From Megasphaera cerevisiae DSM 20462 (GTDB lineage: Bacteria; Bacillota; Negativicutes; Veillonellales; Megasphaeraceae), in the NCBI RefSeq assembly GCF_001045675.1, contig NZ_LEKT01000005.1, forward strand, positions 32,193 through 96,192: 64,000 nt of DNA. The letters run 5' to 3'. The position numbers and the translations under genes were made by a program. The notes beneath the pieces were generated by a model. It was not told the DNA's origin, searched no databases, and saw nothing but the letters and a program-made list of their open reading frames with translations. Below, in pieces: positions 55,381 to 64,000 of the stretch. Position 1 is the first letter of the stretch, and every line of letters starts with the position of its first letter.

Positions 55381-57185
55381 TCCTCCAATCGCTGGTCAGA
55401 CTGTATGAAACACTTCAGAAACAGGGGAAGATAGTGGGAGAAGGCTGGTCCTCGGCTAAAGTAACGGATGCCATTCAAATCGATGGGCACGGGCGGTTTC
55501 AAGGGATTATCTCTGTGCGGAAAAATGCAATGCGGGGTAAAAAAGAAATAGAACTGCCGGCTGTTATGACAGTGCCACTGCAGCATAAAAAAGCAGTTAA
55601 TGTGTGCGCTAATTTTCTATGTGATAGTTCCAGTTATCTTCTTTGTATGGATGATAAAGGAAAGCAAAAGAGGACGGAAAAGTGCTTTCTGGCGGCCAGA
55701 ACGCTGCATCATGATGTGCTTGATGAGTGCCATGACCCCTATGCAGAGGCGCTGCTTTTGTTTTTCGACACGTGGAATGCAGAAGCGGCAAGGCAGAATC
55801 CGGTTGCAGCAGAAAATTATGATGAGATCATGCAGGCAGGCAGTTTGGTTTTTCAAATCAACGGTCAGTACGCGCATGAATGGCCAGCTTTCAAGAAAGC
55901 ATGGGATGATTATCTACAGAGAAAGAGTCATGAAGGGAATCCTGTACGGGAGCAATGCCTTGTTACCGGGAAAGAAAATCAGCCCATTGCGCTTCTTCAC
56001 CCAAGTATCAAAGGGGTAAGAGGTGCACAGAGCAGCGGCGCTTCACTGGTTTCTTTTAATGCACCCGCTTATGAATCATATGGGCATAAAGGTGAGCAGG
56101 GACTGAATGCGCCGGTGAGTGAATATGCGGCTTTTGCTTATGGCGCAGCTTTAAACGCGCTGTTGTTGGACAGAGAGCATACACAGCTGATAGGGGATGC
56201 AACGACAGTATATTGGTCGGAGCATGCCCAGACAGTATGTCAAAATATCATTTCGGCAGCTATTAACGGAATGGATGATTCTATGGATGACAGGACTCTG
56301 AATAATGTCATGGAGCATATGAAAGAAGGAGTAGCTCTGGAGATACAGGGAGTTATCATACGTCCTGACGAGCCTTTTTATATATTGGGGTTGGCGCCTA
56401 ACGCGGCCCGCCTGTCTGTGCGTTTCTTCCTGCGCAGTACTTTCGGACAGGCTCTGATGCATTTAGGTGAACATCAGCAAAGAATGGAAATTGTCCGTCC
56501 TTCCTGGGAGAAACGATCTATCATTCCCTTGTGGCTGCTGCTGAAAAAAACAGCCAACAGCCATTCTCAGGATAATGCGGCATCTCCTCTTATGGCAGGA
56601 GCACTTTTTCAGTCTATTTTGACAGGCCGTATTTATCCTGAAGCTTTGTTCCAGAACCTGATGCTCCGTATTTTTTCAGAGCAAGATGAATATAGCGAAA
56701 AGGGAACCCGTATTTCTGAGAAAATCGGATCAGTGCGGGCGGCAGGGCTAAAGGCATATTTATTAAAAAATCATCCAAGTCGATGGGAGGGAAAGATATT
56801 TATGAATGTTAATGATAACTGCAGAGAAATGGCATATATTCTGGGACGCCTGTTTTCTGTTCTTGAAAATGTACAGCAAAGTGCAAATCCCGGGATTAAT
56901 GCAACGATTAAAGACCGTTATTTTAATTCAGCCTGTGCGACTCCGGCTTCTGTTTTTCCTGTTTTATTAAAATTGGCGAATTCACACTTGGCAAAGTTGG
57001 AAACACCTTTTCAGGTTGTTTTTAATAAAAAAATCGGGCATTTACTGTCTCTGATTATCATGCCTGATGAAGGAGTGCCGATACCCAATAGACTGAGTCT
57101 GGAAGAACAGAGTGCCTTTGTTCTCGGATATTATCAGGAGACACAGGACCGTTATACGAAAAAGGGGGAAAAAGAAAATGACTGA
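55377..57185 (+). CDS. cas8c: Cas8c (Csd1), Cascade large subunit
   Basis: The 602-residue protein is the type I-C large subunit: residues such as CLVTGKENQPIALLHPSIKG and GAQSSGASLVSFNAPAYESY (near positions 197-240) and FYILGLAPNAARLSVRFF are Csd1 hallmarks. It recognises the PAM and, through an internal start, usually also supplies the small subunit Cas11c. A candidate internal start region lies in the last third of the gene, but I cannot define it. It overlaps cas5c by four bases and cas7 by eight. Confidence 0.95.
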   Translation: MILQSLVRLYETLQKQGKIVGEGWSSAKVTDAIQIDGHGRFQGIISVRKNAMRGKKEIELPAVMTVPLQHKKAVNVCANFLCDSSSYLLCMDDKGKQKRTEKCFLAARTLHHDVLDECHDPYAEALLLFFDTWNAEAARQNPVAAENYDEIMQAGSLVFQINGQYAHEWPAFKKAWDDYLQRKSHEGNPVREQCLVTGKENQPIALLHPSIKGVRGAQSSGASLVSFNAPAYESYGHKGEQGLNAPVSEYAAFAYGAALNALLLDREHTQLIGDATTVYWSEHAQTVCQNIISAAINGMDDSMDDRTLNNVMEHMKEGVALEIQGVIIRPDEPFYILGLAPNAARLSVRFFLRSTFGQALMHLGEHQQRMEIVRPSWEKRSIIPLWLLLKKTANSHSQDNAASPLMAGALFQSILTGRIYPEALFQNLMLRIFSEQDEYSEKGTRISEKIGSVRAAGLKAYLLKNHPSRWEGKIFMNVNDNCREMAYILGRLFSVLENVQQSANPGINATIKDRYFNSACATPASVFPVLLKLANSHLAKLETPFQVVFNKKIGHLLSLIIMPDEGVPIPNRLSLEEQSAFVLGYYQETQDRYTKKGEKEND

Positions 57186-58089
57186 ACCGATTCATAACCG
57201 CTATGATTTTGTAATTCTCTATGATGTAGAAAATGGGAATCCCAATGGAGACCCTGATGCCGGGAATATGCCGAGAATTGACCCTGAGACAGGACTGGGG
57301 CTTGTTACCGATGTCTGCCTGAAGAGAAAGATACGGAATTATGTAGACGTAGCTAAGGAAAATAAGGACGATCAGAATGTACCGGAAGGAAGCCAAGGTT
57401 ATAAGATTTATATCAAGGATACAGTGCCCTTGGAAAAAAGTGACCAAAGTGCCATTACTTATTACGGTATTGATGATATTAAGGAAGCAAAGAAAAAAAA
57501 TCCTGATATTGACGGAAAGATACGGGATTTCATGTGCCGGAATTTCTTTGATATCCGTACTTTCGGTGCAGTTATGACTACTTTTGTTAAGGGCGCTTTG
57601 AACTGCGGCCAGATCCGCGGGCCTGTGCAGATTGGTTTTTCACATAGTATTGACCCTATTGCGCCTCAGGAAGTCACCATTACAAGAGTAGCTATTACAA
57701 CCTTAAAAGATGCAGCTAACAAAAAAACTGAAATGGGCAGAAAGTATATCGTTCCTTACGCACTGTACCAGGCAGAAGGGTATATTTCAGCAAACCTGGC
57801 CAGAAAAGTAACAGGATTTTCTGAAGAGGACCTGGAATTATTCTGGAATGCAGTCATCAACATGTTTGAAAATGATCACTCGGCAGCACGGGGAAATATG
57901 GCAGTGCGTGAACTGATTGCATTTAAACATGACAGTGAACTTGGCAATGCACCGGCCTATAAATTATTTGACCGGGTTCATGTGAGCCGGAAGGACAGCA
58001 CGAAGCCGCCCCGTTCTTATGAAGATTATGAAGTCTCCGTGGATACTTCGGACTTGCCGGAGGGAGTATCCTGTATTCGTAAGATATGA
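57178..58089 (+). CDS. cas7c: Cas7c (Csd2), Cascade backbone subunit
   Basis: The 303-residue protein reads NRYDFVILYDVENGNPNGDP at its start, then DVCLKRKIRNYVD, FDIRTFGAVMTT and GQIRGPVQIGFSHSIDPI, which identify Csd2. Several copies line the crRNA spacer in Cascade. ATG 57178 lies inside the end of cas8c behind GGGGGAAAAAG; the longer frame from 57112 overlaps cas8c too far. The stop overlaps cas4 as ATGA. Confidence 0.96.
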   Translation: MTEPIHNRYDFVILYDVENGNPNGDPDAGNMPRIDPETGLGLVTDVCLKRKIRNYVDVAKENKDDQNVPEGSQGYKIYIKDTVPLEKSDQSAITYYGIDDIKEAKKKNPDIDGKIRDFMCRNFFDIRTFGAVMTTFVKGALNCGQIRGPVQIGFSHSIDPIAPQEVTITRVAITTLKDAANKKTEMGRKYIVPYALYQAEGYISANLARKVTGFSEEDLELFWNAVINMFENDHSAARGNMAVRELIAFKHDSELGNAPAYKLFDRVHVSRKDSTKPPRSYEDYEVSVDTSDLPEGVSCIRKI

Positions 58090-58763
58090 CCTATACAGAG
58101 GATGATTACCTGATGATCTCCGGCCTGCAGCATTTTGTTTTTTGCCGGAGACAATGGGCATTAATCCATGTAGAATGTATCTGGGAAGAGAATCGGCTTA
58201 CTGCGGAAGGAGAAATTCTTCATAAAAATTCTCATAATGAGGGACTGATTACAAAAAGACCGGGAATCCTTATTACCCGGGGCATGAGAGTATCTTCTCC
58301 TATCCTGGGGGTGGCCGGTCAGTGTGATGTGGTTGAATTTATCCGTTCGGAGGAGGGGGCTGTCCTTCATGGACACCGTGGAACGTGGCAGGTTTGCCCT
58401 GTTGAGTATAAACGCGGAAAAGACAAGCAGGATGAAAGTGATAGATTGCAGCTTTGCTGTGAAGCCATGTGCCTGGAGGAAATGTTGTCCTGCAGGATTT
58501 CTTACGGATATCTGTATTATCATGAAATCAGGCACAGACGAAAAGTGGATCTGACTACGGAAATGCGTCAGTATGTACGGGATATGACAGAGGAAATGCA
58601 TCATTATATGAAGCGGGGATATACGCCGAAAGTCAAGACGGGAGCTTACTGCAATGCCTGCTCTGTAAAAAATCTATGTATTCCACGGCTGTGCAGGAAT
58701 CCTTCTGTAGCGTCATACTATAAAAAAATGATGGAAGGGGCAGATGATGAGACATCTTCTTAA
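58086..58763 (+). CDS. cas4: Cas4 exonuclease for spacer acquisition
   Basis: The 225-residue protein has four cluster Cys residues: Cys20 in FVFCRRQWALIH and three near the end in YCNACSVKNLCIPRLC (Cys189/192/198/203 region), plus the RecB-type nuclease motifs with QCDVVEF and CPVEYKRGK (Asp, Glu, Lys). Cas4 trims prespacers and selects those with the correct PAM. The ATG overlaps the cas7 stop; the cas1 start lies within its last codons. Confidence 0.95.
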   Translation: MTYTEDDYLMISGLQHFVFCRRQWALIHVECIWEENRLTAEGEILHKNSHNEGLITKRPGILITRGMRVSSPILGVAGQCDVVEFIRSEEGAVLHGHRGTWQVCPVEYKRGKDKQDESDRLQLCCEAMCLEEMLSCRISYGYLYYHEIRHRRKVDLTTEMRQYVRDMTEEMHHYMKRGYTPKVKTGAYCNACSVKNLCIPRLCRNPSVASYYKKMMEGADDETSS

Positions 58764-59778
58764 TACGTTGTTTGTGACATCCCAGGAGATCTATCTTTCA
58801 CTGGAAAATGAAAATATTGTGGCATGGAAGGGAAATCAGATTGTCCAGCGTCTGCCTCTACTGAATTTGGAAAATATTCTCTATTTTGGACATAAGGGAG
58901 CAAGTCCTGCCCTTTTGGGCGCCTGTGCAAAAAGGAACATCGGCTTTTGCTTTTTTGATATGAATGGACGTTTTCTGGCCCGTGTTTCCGGCACAGTACG
59001 GGGCAATGTACTACTCCGTAAAATGCAGTACCGTTTGTCAGACAGCGATAAAGAAAGCTGTGGGATAGCTCGGTTTTTTATCATGGGAAAAATCTTAAAT
59101 GCTCGTACGGTATTAATGCGGATGGCGCGCGACCACCCCTTGTCTGTGGATCAGGAGAAATTCACCCATATCATAAAAATGTTTCTCCGGTCCGCTTCTG
59201 ATGCACAAACAACGTCAGATACAGATGAACTCCGGGGGATTGAGGGAAATGCTGCCCAACTATATTTTTCAGTTTTTGACCAGCTGATTCTGCAGAATAA
59301 GAAAAGCTTTTATTTTCAGAGACGGATCAAACGGCCTCCAGCAGATTTTGTCAATGCCATGCTGTCATTTACCTATACGATATTGGCTCATGACTGCGCA
59401 TCTGCCTTGGAGGGTGCCGGTTTGGATTCGTATGTGGGATTCCTTCATAGGGACAGACCTGGCAGAGAGTCTCTGGCATTGGATTTGATGGAAGAACTGA
59501 GAAGTATTTATGCAGACCGCTTTGTGCTTACACTGATCAATAACCGTCTGATCCTTCCCGTTCATTTTCAAAAAAAAGAAAATGGGGCGGTCTGGTTGAA
59601 TGATGACGGCCGCAAAGTTCTTCTGGCAGAATGGCAGAAGAAGAAACAGACAATGATTGTCCATCCGTTTTTGCAGGAAAAAATTTACTGGGGATTAATT
59701 CCTTATGTACAGGCTCTCCTCTTGGCACGGTATATCCGTGGAGATATGGATGGATATCCTGCATTTGTGGGGAGGTGA
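58744..59778 (+). CDS. cas1: Cas1 integrase, type I-C
   Basis: The 344-residue protein has the Cas1 metal ligands Glu167 (RGIEGNAAQLYF), His235 (VGFLHRDRPGRESLAL) and Asp247/Glu250 in LDLMEEL. With Cas2 it inserts new spacers at the leader end of the array. The start is ATG 58744 or ATG 58747, both behind AAGGGG, overlapping cas4 by about 20 bases. Confidence 0.96.
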   Translation: MMRHLLNTLFVTSQEIYLSLENENIVAWKGNQIVQRLPLLNLENILYFGHKGASPALLGACAKRNIGFCFFDMNGRFLARVSGTVRGNVLLRKMQYRLSDSDKESCGIARFFIMGKILNARTVLMRMARDHPLSVDQEKFTHIIKMFLRSASDAQTTSDTDELRGIEGNAAQLYFSVFDQLILQNKKSFYFQRRIKRPPADFVNAMLSFTYTILAHDCASALEGAGLDSYVGFLHRDRPGRESLALDLMEELRSIYADRFVLTLINNRLILPVHFQKKENGAVWLNDDGRKVLLAEWQKKKQTMIVHPFLQEKIYWGLIPYVQALLLARYIRGDMDGYPAFVGR

Positions 59779-59783
59779 GTAGA

Positions 59784-60074
59784 TTGCTAGTTCTTGTCAC
59801 TTATGACGTTAATACCAAGACAACTCAGGGGAGAAAACGTCTTCGGCAGGTAGCACGCTGTTGTGTGGCCCATGGGCAGCGGGTACAGAATTCAGTATTT
59901 GAATGTTCACTGGACGAGGTACAGTATGTAATTTTGCGAGACAGACTATCCAGTTTAATTGATGGAGAAAAAGATAGCCTCAGATTTTATAATCTGGGGA
60001 ATCATTATCAAAGAAAAATTGTGCATGTCGGTGCCAAGCCGACATATGATCCAGGTGAGCCTCTGATTTTATAG
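59784..60074 (+). CDS. cas2: Cas2, type I-C
   Basis: The 96-residue protein starts at TTG 59784 behind GGGGAGGTG (MLVLVTYDVNTKTTQGRKRL), five bases after the cas1 stop. The LVTYDVN strand with the conserved Asp and the ferredoxin-like layout (RVQNSVFECSLDE) are typical. Cas2 bridges two Cas1 dimers in the integration complex. It is the last cas gene; the leader and array follow. Confidence 0.95.
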   Translation: MLVLVTYDVNTKTTQGRKRLRQVARCCVAHGQRVQNSVFECSLDEVQYVILRDRLSSLIDGEKDSLRFYNLGNHYQRKIVHVGAKPTYDPGEPLIL

Positions 60075-60206
60075 CGCGAAGTATAAGCATACACAAAATA
60101 TAAAGGCTGAAATCCTTGGTTTTATGAACTATAAAAATGACCTAGACAGAGGTTCGCGGAAAATGTAGAAAAAGGTCTGATAAAATCAATGTTATTTAAG
60201 AGTACT
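60075..60206 (+). promoter_or_regulatory. CRISPR leader
   Basis: This 132-base AT-rich stretch lies between cas2 and the first repeat. It contains GAGGTTCGCGGAAAATGTAG near 60150, a segment of the kind found in type I-C leaders, and AT-rich sequence suitable for a promoter. New spacers should be added at its right edge, which the repeat-variant gradient supports. Confidence 0.8.
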
Positions 60207-63200
60207 GTCGTATCCTTCACGGGATGCGTGGATTGAAATGCGTACAGGATATATTGATTGATCAGATACGGACGTCGTATCCTTCACGGGATGCGTGGAT
60301 TGAAATCGGCATCCATCCCCCTTTTTGCCAAACCAGTTCCGTCGTATCCTTCACGGGATGCGTGGATTGAAATCCAGTGGCTATGCCCTAGTAGGAGAAA
60401 ACGGCGCGTCGTATCCTTCACGGGATGCGTGGATTGAAATTAATACAGATGTTGGTGGAATGACAGACTTACATGTCGTATCCTTCACGGGATGCGTGGA
60501 TTGAAATATGTGCCGGCCAATATGACATATGATGATTGGCAGTCGTATCCTTCACGGGATGCGTGGATTGAAATCTTTCTTTTCGCACAATCTCCACATT
60601 GGCATTGCGTCGTATCCTTCACGGGATGCGTGGATTGAAATAACCTGTTTGGGGAAGTAAAACCTTTGCTATGCTGTCGTATCCTTCACGGGATGCGTGG
60701 ATTGAAATTTCGGCCGCTTTACGGGCTTTTATAGCGTCATCAGTCGTATCCTTCACGGGATGCGTGGATTGAAATAAAAGCGCATGCGTTGTATGTAAAG
60801 TCTCATGGATGTCGCATCCTTCACGGGATGCGTGGATTGAAATATTTATAGGTGTCCCCATATTGTCAAATCCATTAGTCGCATCCTTCACGGGATGCGT
60901 GGATTGAAATGTCGATCAAAGATGTATCTATCCGAATGCTGTCAGTCGCATCCTTCACGGGATGCGTGGATTGAAATACGGCAGCGTCCTTTAAAGTAAT
61001 TCAGCAGCCCGGTCGCATCCTTCACGGGATGCGTGGATTGAAATTTGTATAAACGGCTGGGCGCATTCGTTTGCTTCGTCGCATCCTTCACGGGATGCGT
61101 GGATTGAAATGCGTGTTACTAACCACACATTTTTGCTTTTTCTAAGTCGCATCCTTCACGGGATGCGTGGATTGAAATAACTGGGCAGCGAACAAAGAAG
61201 TCGATCTATCTTGTCGCATCCTTCACGGGATGCGTGGATTGAAATATACGCAATAAATGTTATGTGTACTAATGCTTCTGTCGCATCCTTCACGGGATGC
61301 GTGGATTGAAATAGGACTCGAAGGAGCTCCGGATGTCGCCCCAGCAGTCGCATCCTTCACGGGATGCGTGGATTGAAATTGTCAAGGACGTTGATCAGAG
61401 AATGGCGAAATAGGTCGCATCCTTCACGGGATGCGTGGATTGAAATCGGAAGAAGCGGTTATATTGGATCCATTTGCAGGAAGTCGCATCCTTCACGGGA
61501 TGCGTGGATTGAAATATGGGAGACATGCTGTCAATAATATCGGAGTGGGTGTCGCATCCTTCACGGGATGCGTGGATTGAAATGCATATTGTTAGTATTG
61601 CGCCTATGCCACCTTTAGTCGCATCCTTCACGGGATGCGTGGATTGAAATCTAAAATTCGTTCCTTAATTAATTTAATTGCCGTGTCGCATCCTTCACGG
61701 GATGCGTGGATTGAAATCGGAAGAATTGTATCTGTCGATGGAACAACCGTGGTCGCATCCTTCACGGGATGCGTGGATTGAAATTTTGCTAAAAGGGATT
61801 AATTTAAAGATAAGCGCGGTCGCATCCTTCACGGGATGCGTGGATTGAAATTACTGTGCAGACCAACAAGACCACGCAGGATGGGGTCGCATCCTTCACG
61901 GGATGCGTGGATTGAAATCCTCCTTCCTTAACGGTGGCATCAATATTATTAAGTCGCATCCTTCACGGGATGCGTGGATTGAAATTATCTAGCCTTTTTA
62001 TTGTTTGGATTTTAACGGTGTCGCATCCTTCACGGGATGCGTGGATTGAAATGAAAATGAAGACGTATTAGAACCATTCTGGGTGTGTCGCATCCTTCAC
62101 GGGATGCGTGGATTGAAATTCAAAACGCGGCAAAGGAGATAAAGAAGTTATCAGTCGCATCCTTCACGGGATGCGTGGATTGAAATCTTGCATATAGGTG
62201 GGAAGATCGAATGCACTGGGGTCGCATCCTTCACGGGATGCGTGGATTGAAATTGTTATTAATAAGCCAATCGGGGAGCGTATTGCCAGGTCGCATCCTT
62301 CACGGGATGCGTGGATTGAAATACCAAATGATGCATCGGGGAGACCTGATTGTAAAGTCGCATCCTTCACGGGATGCGTGGATTGAAATCTGTTTTAGAA
62401 TTTGGGGAGCTGGCAAGTCTCTGTCGCATCCTTCACGGGATGCGTGGATTGAAATGATATAACCAAAAGCAAATTGAGCGGATGATGTAGTCGCATCCTT
62501 CACGGGATGCGTGGATTGAAATTACAAATATACAGAATAGATGACTACTTTGCCAAGTCGCATCCTTCACGGGATGCGTGGATTGAAATAGTAATGGAAG
62601 GAGCATAAAAATTATGGAAATCAAGTCGCATCCTTCACGGGATGCGTGGATTGAAATCATGATATGTACCCAGAAGGGATTAATCAAACGGCGTCGCATC
62701 CTTCACGGGATGCGTGGATTGAAATATTGGTCATGCCAATTCGGCAGGCATTATCTACGCGTCGCATCCTTCACGGGATGCGTGGATTGAAATTATACCA
62801 GTGTTTAAAAAATGAATAAAAGAAAAAGTCGCATCCTTCACGGGATGCGTGGATTGAAATGTGTGGATGCTTACAAAAAGAAGTCGCCAAGAAAGTCGCA
62901 TCCTTCACGGGATGCGTGGATTGAAATGTTGGATAATGACACACAAAAGCAAAAATTCACACGTCGCATCCTTCACGGGATGCGTGGATTGAAATAAAAC
63001 GCATCCACTGTAGTAAATTATTACAAAGCGTCGCATCCTTCACGGGATGCGTGGATTGAAATATCAAAAAATGTGGTTTCTGCTTCCAACACCGTAAGTC
63101 GCATCCTTCACGGGATGCGTGGATTGAAATTGTAAGCATAGTAAAGGACAATGGGCAGGCAAGCGTCGCATCCTTCACGGGATGCGTGGATTGAAATGAT

Positions 63201-63732
63201 CCGATACCAATACCACCTATATGCTGAAACAGTCGCATCCTTCACGGGATGCGTGGATTGAAATATACAATGATAATTTTTATTGTCTTATTTCCGTACG
63301 TCGCATCCTTCACGGGATGCGTGGATTGAAATAGCGTCCGTTCGCTTATAAAGATCGGGGTAACTAGTCGCATCCTTCACGGGATGCGTGGATTGAAATT
63401 GTATAGACGGGCAACTGCCCGTTTCGACACCTGTCGCATCCTTCACGGGATGCGTGGATTGAAATCATGCGTCATTTGGATAAGAACCCCGTAATGTCGT
63501 CGCATCCTTCACGGGATGCGTGGATTGAAATAGTTTCTGTCCCTTTATGCTGCAAAATATCCCTTGTCGCATCCTTCACGGGATGCGTGGATTGAAATCC
63601 ATTGCTTACACGCAATGGTATAAAATTGTCGCGTCGCATCCTTCACGGGATGCGTGGATTGAAATAGTTTCTGTCCCTTTATGCTGCAAAATATCCCTTG
63701 TCGCATCCTTCACGGGATGCGTGGATTGAAAT
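60207..63732 (+). CRISPR. Type I-C CRISPR array, 53 repeats and 52 spacers
   Basis: I count 53 repeats of 33 bases, starting GTCGCATCC or GTCGTATCC and ending GTGGATTGAAAT, with an inner palindrome CATCC/GGATG around TTCACG (TATCC in the variant). Spacers are 33-36 bases. Repeats 1-9 (60207-60775) have T at position 5; repeats 10-53 (from 60811) have C. The spacer at 63532-63565 is repeated exactly at 63666-63699. The last repeat is undegenerated. Orientation follows from the leader next to cas2 and from the GAAAT 3' end of the repeat. I could not assign spacer targets. Confidence 0.98.
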
Positions 63733-64000
63733 CTCAATAGTACAATGTAGTTAGTGCTAGCATAAAAATAGTACAAGCCAAAATGAGAAAATCCTATACA
63801 TGAAACCATGATACAATAGAAGTATCAGAAACGGGAGGAACTTATAATGGCGAAGCACTTTGATAAACAATTTAAACTGGATGCCATCCAATATTATCAT
63901 GATCACCGGGATCTGGGGTTGGTCGGTTGTGCCAAAAATCTTGGCATAAGCCAGCAAACCTTGTCCCGATGGCAAAAAGAATTACGAGATACGGGAGACA
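63733..64000 (+). mobile_element. IS3-family insertion sequence, left part
   Basis: Beyond the last CRISPR repeat the sequence changes to about 110 non-coding bases and then a transposase OrfA. The left terminal repeat cannot be defined because the right end is outside the window; TGTAGTTAGTGCTAGC near 63745 is one candidate. The element therefore starts somewhere between 63733 and about 63800. Confidence 0.6.
63847..64000 (+). CDS. IS3-family transposase OrfA, N-terminal part
   Basis: ATG 63847 follows GGGAGGAAC and the frame stays open to the window end (51 codons). The visible residues KHFDKQFKLDAIQYYHDHRD then AKNLGISQQTLSRWQKEL form the helix-turn-helix of the Tnp_1/IS911-type OrfA, which binds the element's ends. 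The catalytic OrfB, if present, lies outside the window. Confidence 0.85.
   Translation, partial: MAKHFDKQFKLDAIQYYHDHRDLGLVGCAKNLGISQQTLSRWQKELRDTGD

Noticed and set aside
60619..63238. Several open frames on both strands inside the CRISPR array with recurring ISIHASREGCD or SHPSRDAWIE
   Set aside because: These are translations of the 33-base repeat itself; they have no SD sites and break at spacers.
60240..63699. Spacers matching genes in this window (self-targeting)
   Set aside because: I saw no match by eye on reading the spacers, but this was not an exhaustive search; a BLASTN of all 52 spacers would decide.

Overview
The window looks like chromosome from a Gram-negative-type Firmicute (class Negativicutes, Veillonellales), most like Megasphaera. 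The sequence shows three SLH-domain outer-membrane porins (an N-terminal SLH domain followed by a beta-barrel ending in an aromatic residue), a short [FeFe] hydrogenase of the size and cluster layout known from Megasphaera elsdenii, two CoA-transferase systems, strong SD sites and several TTG starts. Species placement is inference.

Layout. 1-4.2 kb: end of mtaB, a HIT protein, a small membrane protein, then yraN-comM-dprA (DNA processing and competence). 4.6-6.1 kb: two-subunit CoA-transferase. 6.2-9.4 kb (minus): M20 amidohydrolase, and a marR-MFS pair in which the MFS gene carries a 19-bp tandem duplication that breaks its normal reading frame. 9.8-15.3 kb: NapH/NapG-like polyferredoxin, sugar epimerase plus ArnT-like glycosyltransferase, GNAT, small exported protein. 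15.9-20.8 kb (minus): M29 aminopeptidase, MATE pump, S20, class II aldolase, RluA-type synthase. 21.1-24.4 kb: dnaG-rpoD and a CAT-anticodon tRNA. 24.8-32.6 kb: outer-membrane protein, trmK-nif3, thiE, hpf, putP (minus), uup. 32.8-39.4 kb: hydrogenase and three SLH porins, each with its own near-consensus promoter and a shared leader motif. 39.6-47 kb: pyrK-pyrD, then purE-F-M-N-H-D behind a leader peptide and an intrinsic terminator. 47-51.7 kb: acyl-CoA transferase, fumC, and a flavoprotein disulfide reductase (minus).

52.5-63.7 kb is a complete type I-C CRISPR-Cas locus (cas3-cas5-cas8c-cas7-cas4-cas1-cas2) followed by an array of 53 repeats and 52 spacers. The nine leader-proximal repeats share one base change, one spacer occurs twice near the distal end, and an IS3-family transposase begins just past the last repeat and runs off the window.

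No wholly new system was found. The observations most worth following are the duplicated 19-mer in the MFS gene, the conserved 25-nt leader plus mini-ORF in front of each SLH porin (with terminator-like structures in two of them), the leader-peptide attenuator before purE, a stand-alone IMP cyclohydrolase (PurH without its transformylase half), and an acyl-CoA transferase with Asp where the family has its catalytic Glu.
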